A stretch of 64,000 nt of DNA, from the NCBI RefSeq assembly GCF_001522545.3, contig NC_031769.1:70395687-70459686 (forward strand). The letters are read 5' to 3'. This document shows positions 51,771 to 62,308 of the stretch, piece after piece; positions within the stretch are counted from its first letter, which is position 1, and the number at the start of each line of letters is the position of its first letter. The translations under genes were made by a program, and so were the position numbers. Source of the DNA: Parus major (Eukaryota; Chordata; Aves; Passeriformes; Paridae). The notes below the pieces were generated by a model. That model worked only from the letters and a program-made list of their open reading frames with translations. It did not search any database and was not told the origin of the DNA.

Positions 51771-51856
51771 AAAGAATCCTAGACTGAGAGAACAGTTAGG
51801 GTTGGAAGGGATTTTTGGAGATCATCTAATCCAACCCCTCTGACAAGGCAGGGTCA
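51771..51856 (-). mobile_element. Short CR1 LINE 3' tail, minus strand
   Basis: On the plus strand it reads aagaatcctagactgagaga, then gggttggaagggatttttgg, agatcatctaatccaacccc and tgacaaggcagggtca. This is the inverted 3' tail of an avian CR1, including a degraded terminal octamer repeat at its outer end. Only about 86 bp are present, so the copy is strongly 5'-truncated. There is no coding sequence. Confidence 0.92.
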
Positions 51857-52700
51857 TTTAAATGACAGATCTGGGGCAAAGCTGCCCAAACCATGCACAA
51901 GACCAGAAACATAAGGAGTGCTCACAGCAGCTCCAGGGCTGGACACTCACTTCAGCTTGTGAGTAGAATTGGAGAAGCCCATTTGCAGCTGGTGAAGCTC
52001 TGGCCTGGACCAGAGATATTAGGCTCTCTTCAGGGCTCTCTTGATATACAGTCTTGAGCAAAGGATTTGATTCTCCTATGAATTTCATTCCCTATTTATG
52101 CTGCCTCAAGCATGCAAATTAAATTCTTCCAGGACTACTGGTTTATTCTGTATGCTGACACTTGCAGTCTTGGATAAAAAAAGTTTCAATTCAAAATTAA
52201 TAATTTTGAGTACTGGACACATTCTGAGCAGGGTAGAGAGAGAAATGTGCAGCATCTAGAGGACAGCATGTGGAGGAGGTCAGGGGCCTCCTGAACTTAG
52301 GCTTAGAGGGATGCAGGAAGAAAGAGGACAAAGGGTTCACAAAAGAAAGACAGACCCTTAGCAATAATATCTTGCCTTTGAGTGCTTACACGTACAGCCC
52401 CCAGGGAATTTCAACATAGAATGCTTAACCTCCACTTTGGGCAATTAAAACCACAAACCAGCACACAACACTTGAAAATTTCCAGTGTCCGTTTGAAGTG
52501 ATGTCCACAATGTAAATAAATAACACTCTTTCCCTGCTTCTTTTGATTCCAGGTTATTTTTATTCCCCTTAAAACAAATCAAGAATTTGATTATTTAAGC
52601 AAATTACAACAGCAATTTTATGCAGTTCCCTTCCATCTCCAGTGAAGCATATCATGTCCAATATTAACACAGCCTTCTGTACAATAAAACATTACCAAAA
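51857..52700. other. Unidentified non-coding DNA beside the CR1 tail
   Basis: The first 230 bp are GC-richer and contain a 76-codon minus-strand frame (51858-52088) with no known domain. I cannot extend the CR1 into it by eye. The rest is AT-rich. Confidence 0.45.
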
Positions 52701-53120
52701 TTATGTATCTTTTTTTTCCCTTAGTAAAGCTGCTGCCACCACCAGCAGCCTTGAATCTGCCAATTGTAATTACAGCTCTAGGATTTTATTGTCAAATACA
52801 TTCCCCAGATAAATCATTTCTGCCTTTTCAATGATTCTGACTGATGTGCTGAGTGCAGAGTCATCTCTTAAAAGCTGGAACACATAGGGTAATGCAGATT
52901 TTTTTTGCCTTTTTTACAGGCTTTTTGCAAATGTATTTTTATTTTTAGTGCTTGTTTCTTATCTGTATGGCTTATTTTACATGAATCTGCACTGCTTTGC
53001 AGCAAATCAGATTCATGTATATTATTTGTGAGCTACATACAAATGCAGCAGTAAGAGCATTAATCTGTTCTTTTCAGCACACTAGTTCTCAAGAAGCTCC
53101 TACAGTCTAACATTAACAAG
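52701..53120. other. Candidate conserved non-coding segment
   Basis: This block combines words such as caattgtaattacag (homeodomain-like TAATTA/ATTA cores), a long T-rich stretch and the hairpin at 52978-53019. Its even composition and lack of repeat or coding signature resemble many conserved vertebrate non-coding elements. This is an impression from reading one sequence, with no alignment. Confidence 0.25.
52978..53019. repeat. Inverted repeat, 12-bp perfect arms
   Basis: Arm tacatgaatctg (52978-52989) and arm cagattcatgta (53008-53019) are exact reverse complements. The 18-base loop contains a smaller ctgc-ttt-gcag hairpin. The stem is too short to be a typical pre-microRNA. Confidence 0.9.
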
Positions 53121-53639
53121 CTATTTATTTCATTTACCTACTTAATGATTGAAGAAAAAAAAAATTAAAATGATGATTGCTTGTTTGTTAATGAAAGGGT
53201 GCTGTGGTTAACCACTGGAAAAACTATTAAGCATGGTAAAATTGTCCTTGGAATCTGACACTTTTAATATATCTGATGTGCCATACTAGCAATGCAATAG
53301 AAATAGAAAGATCAATAAAGGTTTCACCTAAATCCAAATTTGATAATTTCATGGATTTGGGTAAGAAAATAAAAGTTAACTCAAAAAGATAGAAATCTAA
53401 ATATTAAAATATTTTAGATTATTGAACAGTGAAAGGTGACATGGGTTGAGTTTTGCTATTTTATGATCATAATTTAGCTGTCTTATAAAAACATGGACCT
53501 ACTTATTTTTTGTATGTATTGCCTATACTTTGTCCACCTAGGAATCTTGCAGATCCTTGAAGGTCCTTGCTAGACTACCAAGTATCTTCACAAAAATAGA
53601 AAACAAAAGGAAGATTTTTTTTTTATATATATAGATTTT
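53121..53639. other. AT-rich non-coding DNA, nothing recognised
   Basis: No gene or named repeat. It ends in a short T run and a (TA)n tract near 53,615-53,632. Confidence 0.6.
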
Positions 53640-54180
53640 GATATTTTTCTTGCTCTTTGTATTGGGAGCCTTGCAGAAGACCCTGTATTGAGGAGCTGCT
53701 GACCTTGAAGAGCCCATGTCTCCTCTACTTGTACTCTGGGCTGGAGCAGGCTGTGTGCAGCATGAGTAGCCACTGCAGGGGAACCTGCCGGCGTGTCCAA
53801 TGTCAGTGCCGGCTGCAGCAGTAGGTGGTAGGGCAGAGGGAACATCCCAGCCTGTCAGGAAGCTCTGATGACTGAACAGTTTCCCAATATAGCCTGTAAC
53901 TTTTCATATGCTTGGGAACAGAAGGGTCTATGCACATCAAGAGCTGAAGTGAAGTGGTTCTGACTGGGTGACTTCTGTACCTCGAGGAATCGATGATCCA
54001 CATCGCATCTGACCTGAGTCCTGTGCTGTGCCAGGCCACCTGTCCGGTGTGGCTTCAGGATGTGTTGGTGGTGTTGTCCTCAAACACCTTGATAGCAGGA
54101 CAAACCCAGCCAGCTCATCATGATAGAAAAACATGCAGGCAGGTCCCCCTTGGTGCTGCAATTACACCACCTGTATGACC
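53640..54180. other. GC-richer patch of unknown origin
   Basis: About 540 bp are clearly more GC-rich than the flanks. Frames are open on both strands: minus 53588-53845, 53803-54039 and 53937-54161, which overlap and lie in different frames, and plus 53993-54178. I recognise no domain. A degraded retroelement, or a retrogene lying on the minus strand with the A/T tract at about 53,615-53,632 as its decayed tail, is possible, but nothing seen fixes this. It lies outside the target duplication of the LTR that follows and is therefore a separate feature. Confidence 0.35.
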
Positions 54181-54612
54181 TCACCTTTAACTAGAAGTAC
54201 TGTAAGAAACCTTTATGAGAACATCCTTTATGAATGGAGATGTTTGTTTGTAAGGAAATTATACATATAGCTCAAAGGATCAGAAGGGAGAAACCTCTCT
54301 CCATGGACAGGATCTCTGCAGCCTACCATGGATATCAGTCCATGATCTCTCTGATGATGCATGAACAGGAGGTTCCCAGCATTGGTAGGGACACCAGAAT
54401 TATTCCAATAGTCTTCTCTAGAGGGCAGACTAGGAAAAAGAAAATAAGTTAGCCCTATATGATTAAGGAGGCTATTTTACTGAACTACTTGCTGCTGGAT
54501 TATCTCTCCCTCTGTGTCCAAGGCTTAGAACTTCCACACAATATTTTTTACCAATAAAAAGAACAAGGAAATCTCAAAACCTAAAATTTTTTATAAGAAC
54601 TTTGCCAGCAGA
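54181..54612. other. Non-coding DNA up to the second solo LTR
   Basis: No recognisable gene or repeat. A 72-codon plus frame (54234-54452) has no domain. Confidence 0.5.
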
Positions 54613-54617
54613 TCACT
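54613..54617. repeat. Target-site duplication, left copy (tcact)
   Basis: These five bases immediately precede the LTR and are identical to those immediately after it. Confidence 0.88.
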
Positions 54618-54819
54618 TGTCATGGAGTTACTTTACCTTAAAGAAAAGTTGAAGTTTCTAGGAACTGCCTGGAGTCTTTTCTCCTGACCAATTATCGGTC
54701 ATTGCTGAGAACTGACAGCAGTTTAGGCCATTGAAAAGTGGGATCAACTTGTGAACCCTACCTTAAAGTGTAAAACCAGAGCTCTCTGAGTTCTCTTTGT
54801 TTCCTGGCTGTGAAGAGTG

Positions 54820-55135
54820 GCGGAGCTCCGGCCTCCCGTTCCCAGCCCAGGCCATGCGGCCGGGTGGGGACAGGGCTGGGCCTGCCGCGTCTCCCGGCCG
54901 GGAGATGCGGGCCCTGCCGGGGGTTTTCCCCAGGCTCGGGCCGGGCCGGGCCGAGCCGATCTCTGGCTCGGCTGCAGGGTTTTTGCTGTAACTAAATTCA
55001 CTAGAAACTGCTGAGTGAAGAAGGAGAGACACTCTGGGCCTGCAGCGGGCTGGGGCGGTGACTACACGCTCCAGAGCAGCCATGAGGAACTCTCCATCGC
55101 AGACAGCTCCAGTTCCTGCACCGGCCGAGGCCACA
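54820..55135. promoter_or_regulatory. GC/CpG-rich core of the LTR
   Basis: It has many CpG words, tandem gggcc units (54939-54957) and G-runs, in strong contrast to the AT-rich flanks. It may act as a CpG-island-like promoter in U3. Long open frames on both strands (for example 54763-55134 minus, 123 codons) result from composition. Confidence 0.5.
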
Positions 55136-55252
55136 GAACTACCTACAACAGCCTGGACAAGATTTTAACTCTTTCATTACCCAGATGAGACTTGCGGATT
55201 AATCTTTTATCCAGAGGGAAAAAAAGGAGAGTGAGCAACATGAAAAGAGACT

Positions 55253-55259
55253 TTATAAA
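55253..55259 (+). promoter_or_regulatory. TATA-like word in the LTR
   Basis: TTTATAA lies downstream of the GC-rich core and about 660 bp upstream of the AATAAA. That distance is long for a retroviral R region, so the start could lie elsewhere. Low confidence. Confidence 0.25.
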
Positions 55260-55914
55260 CTACCAGTGACAGGAAAGAAAAGAAGCTTCAGAAAAGGTAG
55301 AGAATTAAGAAGATGCTTTAATTTAGCTGAAATATCTTTCTGTTAAAACTATGGAGATGGACAATGAAGTCCTGAAAAGAACTCCTTTAATTCATGATAA
55401 GTATCTAGGGAGGAATAAAGTGTTCAAAGTGTAAACTTGGGCAATTATGGTATAGTGAAGTGCTGGGAGATTTGAAGCCTTGAGAGGCAATGAGAAAACT
55501 GTTGTCTAGTGAAGCTCACAGAAACATATGAAGAAGACTTTTTTGCCTTTGAATACTCATCCTTAAAAATGCTATCCCTAGACTCATGGCCCATAATACA
55601 CACCTCAGGGTGATGTAAAAATGGGAGGGGTGGGCTCTGGTAACAGCAGCTCTGGGCAGCTGATATCAGGGCAATGGAAAACTATAACAAAAATAGTTTT
55701 CTTGTGAGAAACTCCATAAATTGAACAGGAAGAAACTTCTGTTTCTCTATGAAGACTGGTGAAAAGACTGTAGCAAGAATTGGGACTGTTTTAACCACCT
55801 AAGTTCCAAAGTTTTTGTCTCTGTTGTCATGTGAACAAAGGAATAGTGGGTAGATAGGGGATGAAAAGATTTTTCTGGAAGTTTATTCTGGTGTTCTTAT
55901 TATTGTAGTTTGTC

Positions 55915-55920
55915 AATAAA
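55915..55920 (+). terminator. AATAAA polyadenylation signal of the LTR
   Basis: A canonical signal about 110 bp before the LTR end, followed by ctttgtgtattccttttaag, a T/G-rich downstream element. Confidence 0.7.
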
Positions 55921-56027
55921 CTTTGTGTATTCCTTTTAAGTTTTATGCCTGTTTTGCTCTTGTTCTAATCCATATCTCACAGCAAGAAATAAGTAATTTT
56001 CTTAGTTATTGGTTTTAAACCATGACA

Positions 56028-56032
56028 TCACT
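56028..56032. repeat. Target-site duplication, right copy (tcact)
   Basis: Identical to the left copy and directly after the terminal CA. Confidence 0.88.
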
Positions 56033-59000
56033 ACAAGTAGATTGCATTTCTGACTATGGATGCCACTTCCTTCCCCCCGATTTCATCCTGCCCAAAAATC
56101 TTGGCTAACTTCTGACTACTCAATTCTCAACTGGTAAATCCTGCAATTGCCATCGGAAGCTTAGTCCTGCAAAGAAAAAGAACTGAAGCAATAATATAAA
56201 TTTACTGTCCCAGCAATCTGGAACATCTGACATGAAGATATTTTGGGACCAAAATGGGACCCCCCAGCTAAGAATTAGGTTTTTTAATAAATAATTCAGA
56301 AGAGCACCAGTGCTGCTAGGTGGCCAGATGTAACCTAATTTAGCTGTAGGAAATGGTCAGGAAAGTGAGAGCTCTTGAGTAACATCCCTTTCCTCCGCTT
56401 GGTCTCCATGTTTTGTAATACCTACAGACACTTCACCGTGTAAAAGCATCAGTGCTGAATTTGCTGTTTTGCAGGTAGACAAGCCTAGGGCCTGTCTTTC
56501 TGCACAGCAGACAATTAGTTCCTTCCTTTCCAGATAAAGCCACAGGAGGTGGAGAGTAAGTGAACGAATAGACTTTGCCCAAAATCTTGGGTTTGTGCAT
56601 GAGATTGGAGCCAAGCTGCTGGACAGCATCAGGATTAAGATGCTGCAGAGAAAGAAAACTTCAGTTATAAATATGACTATGCATGTAAGAAAGCTCACAG
56701 GCTTTCAGTATTTGCCACAAGTCTGAACATCCAAATTCTGGACTTAAATAAAATGAAAGCATGTAAAATTCAGTTTAGAAACCCATCTCCTGTCACAGAT
56801 TAAAATAGTAACATATAGAATGAAAAAAACAGATATGTTGAAAATACTTTAGTAGTTTATCAATAATTATCAAGGTATCCCTCTATGTGTTACAGATCCT
56901 GAGAAGCTCCTGTTCCCCCATCTTTTATGTGCTTGTGTGTTATGTGTGAGTAGACTGAAAATAGAAATCTTATGAAGCCTGCATGCATTGTTTCCTGTAG
57001 TAAACAGTAAGATCTATGATTACGCTCACTGATTTCTCTAAGGAAGCTGACATACTAGAAACTGAAAAGCTAATTCATAGCAATAGATATTACAATTTAC
57101 AGATGAAACATCAATATAACTCGGAATACGGGCAGACTTTTGGAGTTTATGAAGTTTATATGCTGCCAATCTACTGAATAGGTTTAAGTTAAGCTAAGCA
57201 CTTCATTTCATGGCTCTCAATTTTTACAGGGTACTCTGGAAAAAATATCAGTACTTGTATCTCAGGAACCTCATGAACTGTATGGAAGAGATGAAGATAT
57301 AACCACAAAATTACTTTTGGCATTACCCATACTGTCACCCTGGCCTCTCAATTAGAGTTTGTTAGGGGTTTCTTTCCATCTTTGAGGTAAGATAACATTT
57401 ATACAAGATGTGCAAAAATAAGCAGACATCAAATCTTCCCTTTGCATTGCTTGAGTAACACTCAAGTTCTTGAAAAAGAACTGAAGATAGTGTTATGGAG
57501 GATGCTACAGACATGAAAAGAAATTCTTGAAGTGATAGAAACAATTTAGAAGCCTTTGAAGCTCATTACAATTTCAAATCCAGAAACCCCTGCATTCATT
57601 GCTTTCAAAATATTTGCATTGCACACATCAACTTTATTCTGGTGTAAGACTAGCTATTAGAAGAAAGAAAAAAAACCCACTTATCAGTGGATTTTTTTTT
57701 ATTTGCCTTATCTATTTCAGATAAAAGTTGTTTTCTAGACAGTTACATAGTTCAGCACACATTTCAGACCTATATGCCTTTACTCATGTGAATAGTGTTG
57801 GTACTGATTTTATTACCAAAGAAACAAAAGATTGTGGAAACAGAAAAAAACCCTGGGTGACTGTGGAAAGAGAGGAATGGAACACAAGAATCTTTAGGTC
57901 TTCCACAAAGTCCTTCCTTAGTAGAACAGCCAGACATAAGAATAGATAGGACTGAAAATTTTAATTTATAATATTGAATTAAATTCTGGTCTCTGACTAG
58001 ATAAGTACTTACATCAATCTTTATTGATATAAATAAAAAGACAACATATACTGGTCAGGTTCCAAATCAGTTAATAACAAAATACTAAACCTGAATTAAA
58101 ACATACACTGTAGAGATATAACATACACATAGAACACATGATATAACAGAACAAAAATTCAATATAAAATAATATCAAAATAATTGAAGAAGTGTAATGT
58201 TGCTTTGTTAAAATAAAAAAAAAAAAATCACCAATAAATACATTTCTAGTCTCCAGAAAAACCTATTCAAACTATGAAATATTATTTTCATTCTTTGCCA
58301 TTGTCTGTATAAGCTGTCTTTAAAAAGGGGGCCTAGCATTTGTTCATTCCTTGTCCAAACTAAAACAAAAGTGTATTTGAATTATAGATGGCAGAAGGAG
58401 GATTGCATGATATCCAGAAATGCAACTCAGGGAAGTCCCTTTTTTAACAAATCTTTATGATTTATTTTATCAATTGCACATATTGATTGCAAAGCATCAC
58501 TTAAGCATGTGCATGACCATACTAGGTATGATTCTATTGGTCTCAAATCACTTTGTTGGAATTGCATCAGAAAATTATATTACTTGTTATAACATTTATT
58601 GTTACCAATCTGTTTTAAGCTTACTCTTTATTACAAACAAAAAGTAATTGTAGCTTACGACTCTACATTAATAGAAATGTCCCACCTGTAATTTAATTTC
58701 TGAACAAGGTCAATATAACCTTTCACATTTAGTTTCTGTGTTGTCAACAGTGCAATTTGTTTATGACATGCAAGCTGCCTAAATTTTCACTGTTTACATT
58801 TCTGCACAGTTAAGACGCTAGAGTATAATCAGCCCTTCCTTATTCTAGGCCTCAATGGATCCTAAAGATTTAAAATAGCCTTCTGAAGAGTACAAATGTT
58901 TCACCATTCATTTGCACCAGTGCTAGAACTACAGACAACCATATATATTTTGAACTAGTTAGAGGTTCTCTCCTCAAAAATCCTCACTGTAGAACATGGG

Positions 59001-60639
59001 ACATTAGGATAAAATAAAAACGGCAGTAATGGAGCTGATAAGGGGCGAAGCTCCATGAATTGGATCTGTCTTGGGGATTTAAAGCAGACCCACAATCTAC
59101 AGCTGAGTGCAATGAAAGACAAAAGATCAAAGAAACAGAAGCTTTTTTAATGGGGCTTTGCTAGTGTGACAGAAGGCATGGTGATAAAATCAGGAAAGTC
59201 ACAGTCAGAGTGTGTGAGGTGTTGAATAGCAAGAATGAGTCATCTGGGGGCAACAAGATGAATTCCAACTCAAAAGTATAAGGGGAAGGAGGCAGTGCAA
59301 CAGGCTGAAGTAGCAGAAGAGAAGCTGAACACCTGCAACAGTCTTTCAAAGATGCCAGTCTTTGAAAATTTTCAATTAAAATTATCTTCATTCGGGATAA
59401 AGAAAAAGCTTTAAAAACGTGTCAAAACAGAGATTCTTTTTTTAAAATGGTAATAATGATTCTATTAATTGCTTTCTTTAAAGAGTGAGAGCAGTACCAA
59501 TAGGACAATAGTGAAAGTAGGACATCACAGAAGTGTAAAAGAAAAACGTGGCTTAGAAAAAGTCAGTCCCATTTAACTACTAAAGCCTGAAAAAATACTT
59601 TTCTAAAGATGCAGCGCTTTGTCTCACTACATACCTCCACTCCTTTATTTTGGAGATGCTCTGCTCTAAGCCAAGAAGTTTTTCAAAAGTGAGGGAGCAG
59701 TATCAATGTTTCTAAATGCACAAACAAGAAAACCATTAAAAGCTGTTTTGAGGGGAAGAAACAATACAATCACTGCAATGAGAAGAGACTCCTTCAGCTA
59801 TACACTTCAGAGACTTTCATCATGCTAATAGTTCCTTAATCACATGCTTGAATTCAGGTACCTTTCTGAAATGACTTAACATTAGGCAAGAAAACTAACA
59901 ATGATTGGCCATTTCTACCCCTTTAGAGGTGCTTGTAGGATTTTAATACTTGTGGGAGGAAAACTTTTTGAGAGAGATCTGGCTAAACTACTCTAAAGAG
60001 GTTTTTATTTTTAACAGCAGTTTACAGTGTACATTAATTTAGATATATTTAAGTAACCCTTCTATGCTGCTTTTATTTCTTAAGCAATATAATAATACAA
60101 CATCCTGTCTAAAGTCAGAAAGGGAATAATTCCTTCTACAAGACCACAGAGAAAACTGAATATTCCTTCACAGTTTTCAGCAAAAATTTGAAAATGACAT
60201 TTTATGACAATAAGAATATTATTCTGGTTCTGAGCAAGACACTTGTTTGCAAATAAAAATTGAGGAAAAAATAAAGAAACAGCTGCAAATACTGCAGTAT
60301 CATGATAAAAAAGAATTTCCATAAAAAGTGAAACTAACAGACTTTTACTTTTCTATTAAGTACACAGTAGATATTAAACTGATAATTCATAATAAACTTA
60401 ATAGCTAGTCTCAGGAAAGTGGGAAAATAAAACAGCAGGAAATAGGAAATTATGCATGAAATTATATTATCTAAGCCTCCCAGTGCATCTGCATTTTATA
60501 CTTGGATTGTATAGTATAATGTAGTAGATATTGCCCCCAGGCAATTTGCACTGGACCTAACTATGTTTCATCAACTACCATAAGGATGTAAATTTTACCT
60601 CTTGTCTTTTTTTTCCCCGCTACTTAGCAAGGGAATAGC
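56033..60639. other. AT-rich non-coding DNA, nothing recognised
   Basis: No gene or named repeat. The 113-codon minus frame at 56357-56698 starts with a hydrophobic stretch but shows no domain, and its stretch is not recognised as part of a known element. The block around 58,380-58,660 reads as evenly composed unique sequence and could be conserved, but this cannot be judged from one sequence. Confidence 0.55.
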
Positions 60640-61110
60640 ATTAAAGCTGAGTTTGGTGTTGCAACAGTGTTGCGAAATGCCACTGAAATATTTTGTTTGT
60701 AAACAACCAGGCTGCCTGCCAGCCTCGTTGTCGCTGCTCCTGTTGTGTGTGTGAATCCAAGCACCACTGCATGCTTTGTCCAGGCGAGCTTACCTTCCCT
60801 GCACCTCCTTCACACCACGAGGGATCCATGTATGGCTCAGGCTTGAATGATTGCTCGATCCTTGATTCAGTAGGTGAGGTCTTGACCTTGGGTGGCTGCC
60901 CAACACCATCTCAGCCATTTGGGCACACTCTGTCCTACACAGGACAAGGAGGAAACACATTTCCTCTCAGTCCTCTCAGTTGTTCTCATACCTTAATGTT
61001 TATAGGGCTGTTCCCCTTCTTCACTCTTGTCTGTGAAGTACCAATACATTCAGGCATCGCAACTTCTTGGTTATCTGCTTCAAACAGCAGCAATCCCTCT
61101 TCTTAAATTT
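60640..61110. other. GC-richer patch with the longest open frame (137 codons)
   Basis: The plus-strand frame 60693-61106 is the longest in the window. Its product would be 137 residues with a cysteine-rich N-terminal third (ten cysteines in about the first 70 residues) and a serine/proline-rich remainder. No known domain, signal peptide or Cys spacing motif is recognised. It starts inside a forkhead-like word (ttgtttgtaaacaa at 60691-60704). A frame this long is expected by chance in 64 kb over six frames when GC content rises locally. An old element or a lncRNA exon are alternatives. Confidence 0.3.
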
Positions 61111-62200
61111 CATCACTCATTGTAATCTTTCAGTCTAACTTCTCCCCTCTCCCCACCACCACTATCCTTCTCTCCTTGCTCTCCCCCCAGTTCTTGTGCT
61201 TCTACTTAATTCTTCACATTCTAAAGATACATGAAGTGCAAAAGGCTTACATCAAGGGATGCTGCCAATTATACATTTAAGTCTAGGAACAGGGTTTGAT
61301 GATTGTTGCAAAAACATGTCATTCAAGTGCAACCTCATTTCTTACATAAAAATAACCTTCAATTTAAGTACCATTTGTTCACTTAGTCCTTTCCATGTTT
61401 AAGGCTCTCCTTTTCAAAGAGGCCTTCAATATTTCTTGTCTATTACTGAGAATTACTTTTTTGAAATTTGATTCAGGTTTAGACATCAAAGGTTTGCTGC
61501 CTCAGATGGCATGTGTCAAAGTTTTTTGAAAACACTTAGAAACTACTCTTTAGAATTCTTTTCTCCTGAAAATTCAGCTTCAGAAATGCCACTTCATACA
61601 GGAAATATTAGAAGATTACCACTTCTCTGGTCTTTCAGTTTATTAAGCATATTTTGCAACACAGCCAAGTATGTTCCAAGTTAATGATGTCTTTCATTAC
61701 TCAGTATCAGTAGTATCAGTATTCAGTATCAGTTACTCCACTATTACCTGAAGAGTGGTGTTGATGGATAAGTGGCTCAAACATTTAGCTGTTCACATAT
61801 GCTATGGTATCTCAAGATGGCATCTCAAACTGTGATAGAAAATTACTTAATTTTTAAAGGAAAACCCCAACATCAGTTTCTCAAACAGATAATATGCAAA
61901 TGAGCTGAACACTGAACTACTTACCATCAAAAGTATAATGCAGTTGGTTTAAACTAATCCAACTGCAATGAGACAAAATATACTTGAGGAAGAAAAAATA
62001 TATTTCTACTCAAACTGTCAGAAAATACCTTAACAATGTCCCTAGTAAACTATGCTATGATGTCTTCAAATTATTAAAATATTTCCTTCTTCCAGAAAAG
62101 CAAGCCTTACTTTCGGTATCTGAAATTATTGGTGGAAGGGTAGGGAAGTGTGGAGAGGATCCAGACTACCCTCTGCCTGTTTACCATATGTAACACATAG
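61111..62200. other. Non-coding DNA, C/T-rich at first, then AT-rich
   Basis: A pyrimidine-rich stretch (about 61,137-61,195, with ctctccccaccaccac) is followed by AT-rich DNA. Apart from the short repeat cluster at 61701-61734 nothing is recognised. Confidence 0.55.
61701..61734. repeat. Degenerate repeat of cagtatcagt-like words
   Basis: The word agtatcagt occurs three times within 34 bases with short insertions. A small local minisatellite-like duplication. Confidence 0.75.
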
Positions 62201-62308
62201 TGAAACTAAACTAAACTAAATAAAAAAAAAGTTTAGTTTAATAAAACAAAATAGTTTTAGTTTCAAAACAAAATGAAATGAAATGAAATGAATAAAATAA
62301 AATAAACA
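62201..62308. repeat. Simple-repeat mosaic: (AAACT)n, (AAATG)n, (AAATA)n
   Basis: Three related pentamer arrays follow one another: aaact units (about 62203-62220), aaatg units (about 62271-62291) and aaata units (62292-62305). Between them gtttagttta forms an 11-bp inverted repeat with the first array (62207-62217 with 62230-62240). Confidence 0.88.

Larger units (their letters stand above)
54618..56027 (+). mobile_element. Solo endogenous-retrovirus LTR, ERVL-like, 1,410 bp
   Basis: The unit begins TGTCATGG and ends CCATGACA, perfect 8-bp terminal inverted repeats with TG...CA ends. Both sides carry the identical 5-bp duplication tcact. Five-base duplications are typical of ERVL-type elements, which are abundant in birds. 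An AATAAA at 55915-55920 with a T/G-rich stretch after it sets plus orientation. A TATA-like TTTATAA occurs at 55253-55259. A GC/CpG-rich core (about 54,820-55,135) interrupts an otherwise AT-rich unit. No internal retroviral gene is seen, so this is a solo LTR formed by LTR-LTR recombination. The length is at the long end for an LTR; a nested insertion is possible but I see no boundary for one. Intact ends and a perfect duplication suggest a fairly young insertion. Confidence 0.9.

Noticed and set aside
52978..53019. Hairpin as a microRNA precursor
   Set aside because: The continuous stem is only 12 bp with an 18-base loop, too short for a typical precursor.
53993..54178. Plus-strand 61-codon frame in the GC-rich patch as part of a retroviral gene
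   Set aside because: No motif supports it. The patch is outside the target duplication of the neighbouring LTR, so it cannot be that element's internal part.
54763..55134. 123-codon minus-strand open frame rich in Ala, Gly, Pro and Arg
   Set aside because: It lies wholly inside the GC-rich core of the solo LTR. Other frames there are open on both strands, as expected when stop codons are rare. No domain is seen.
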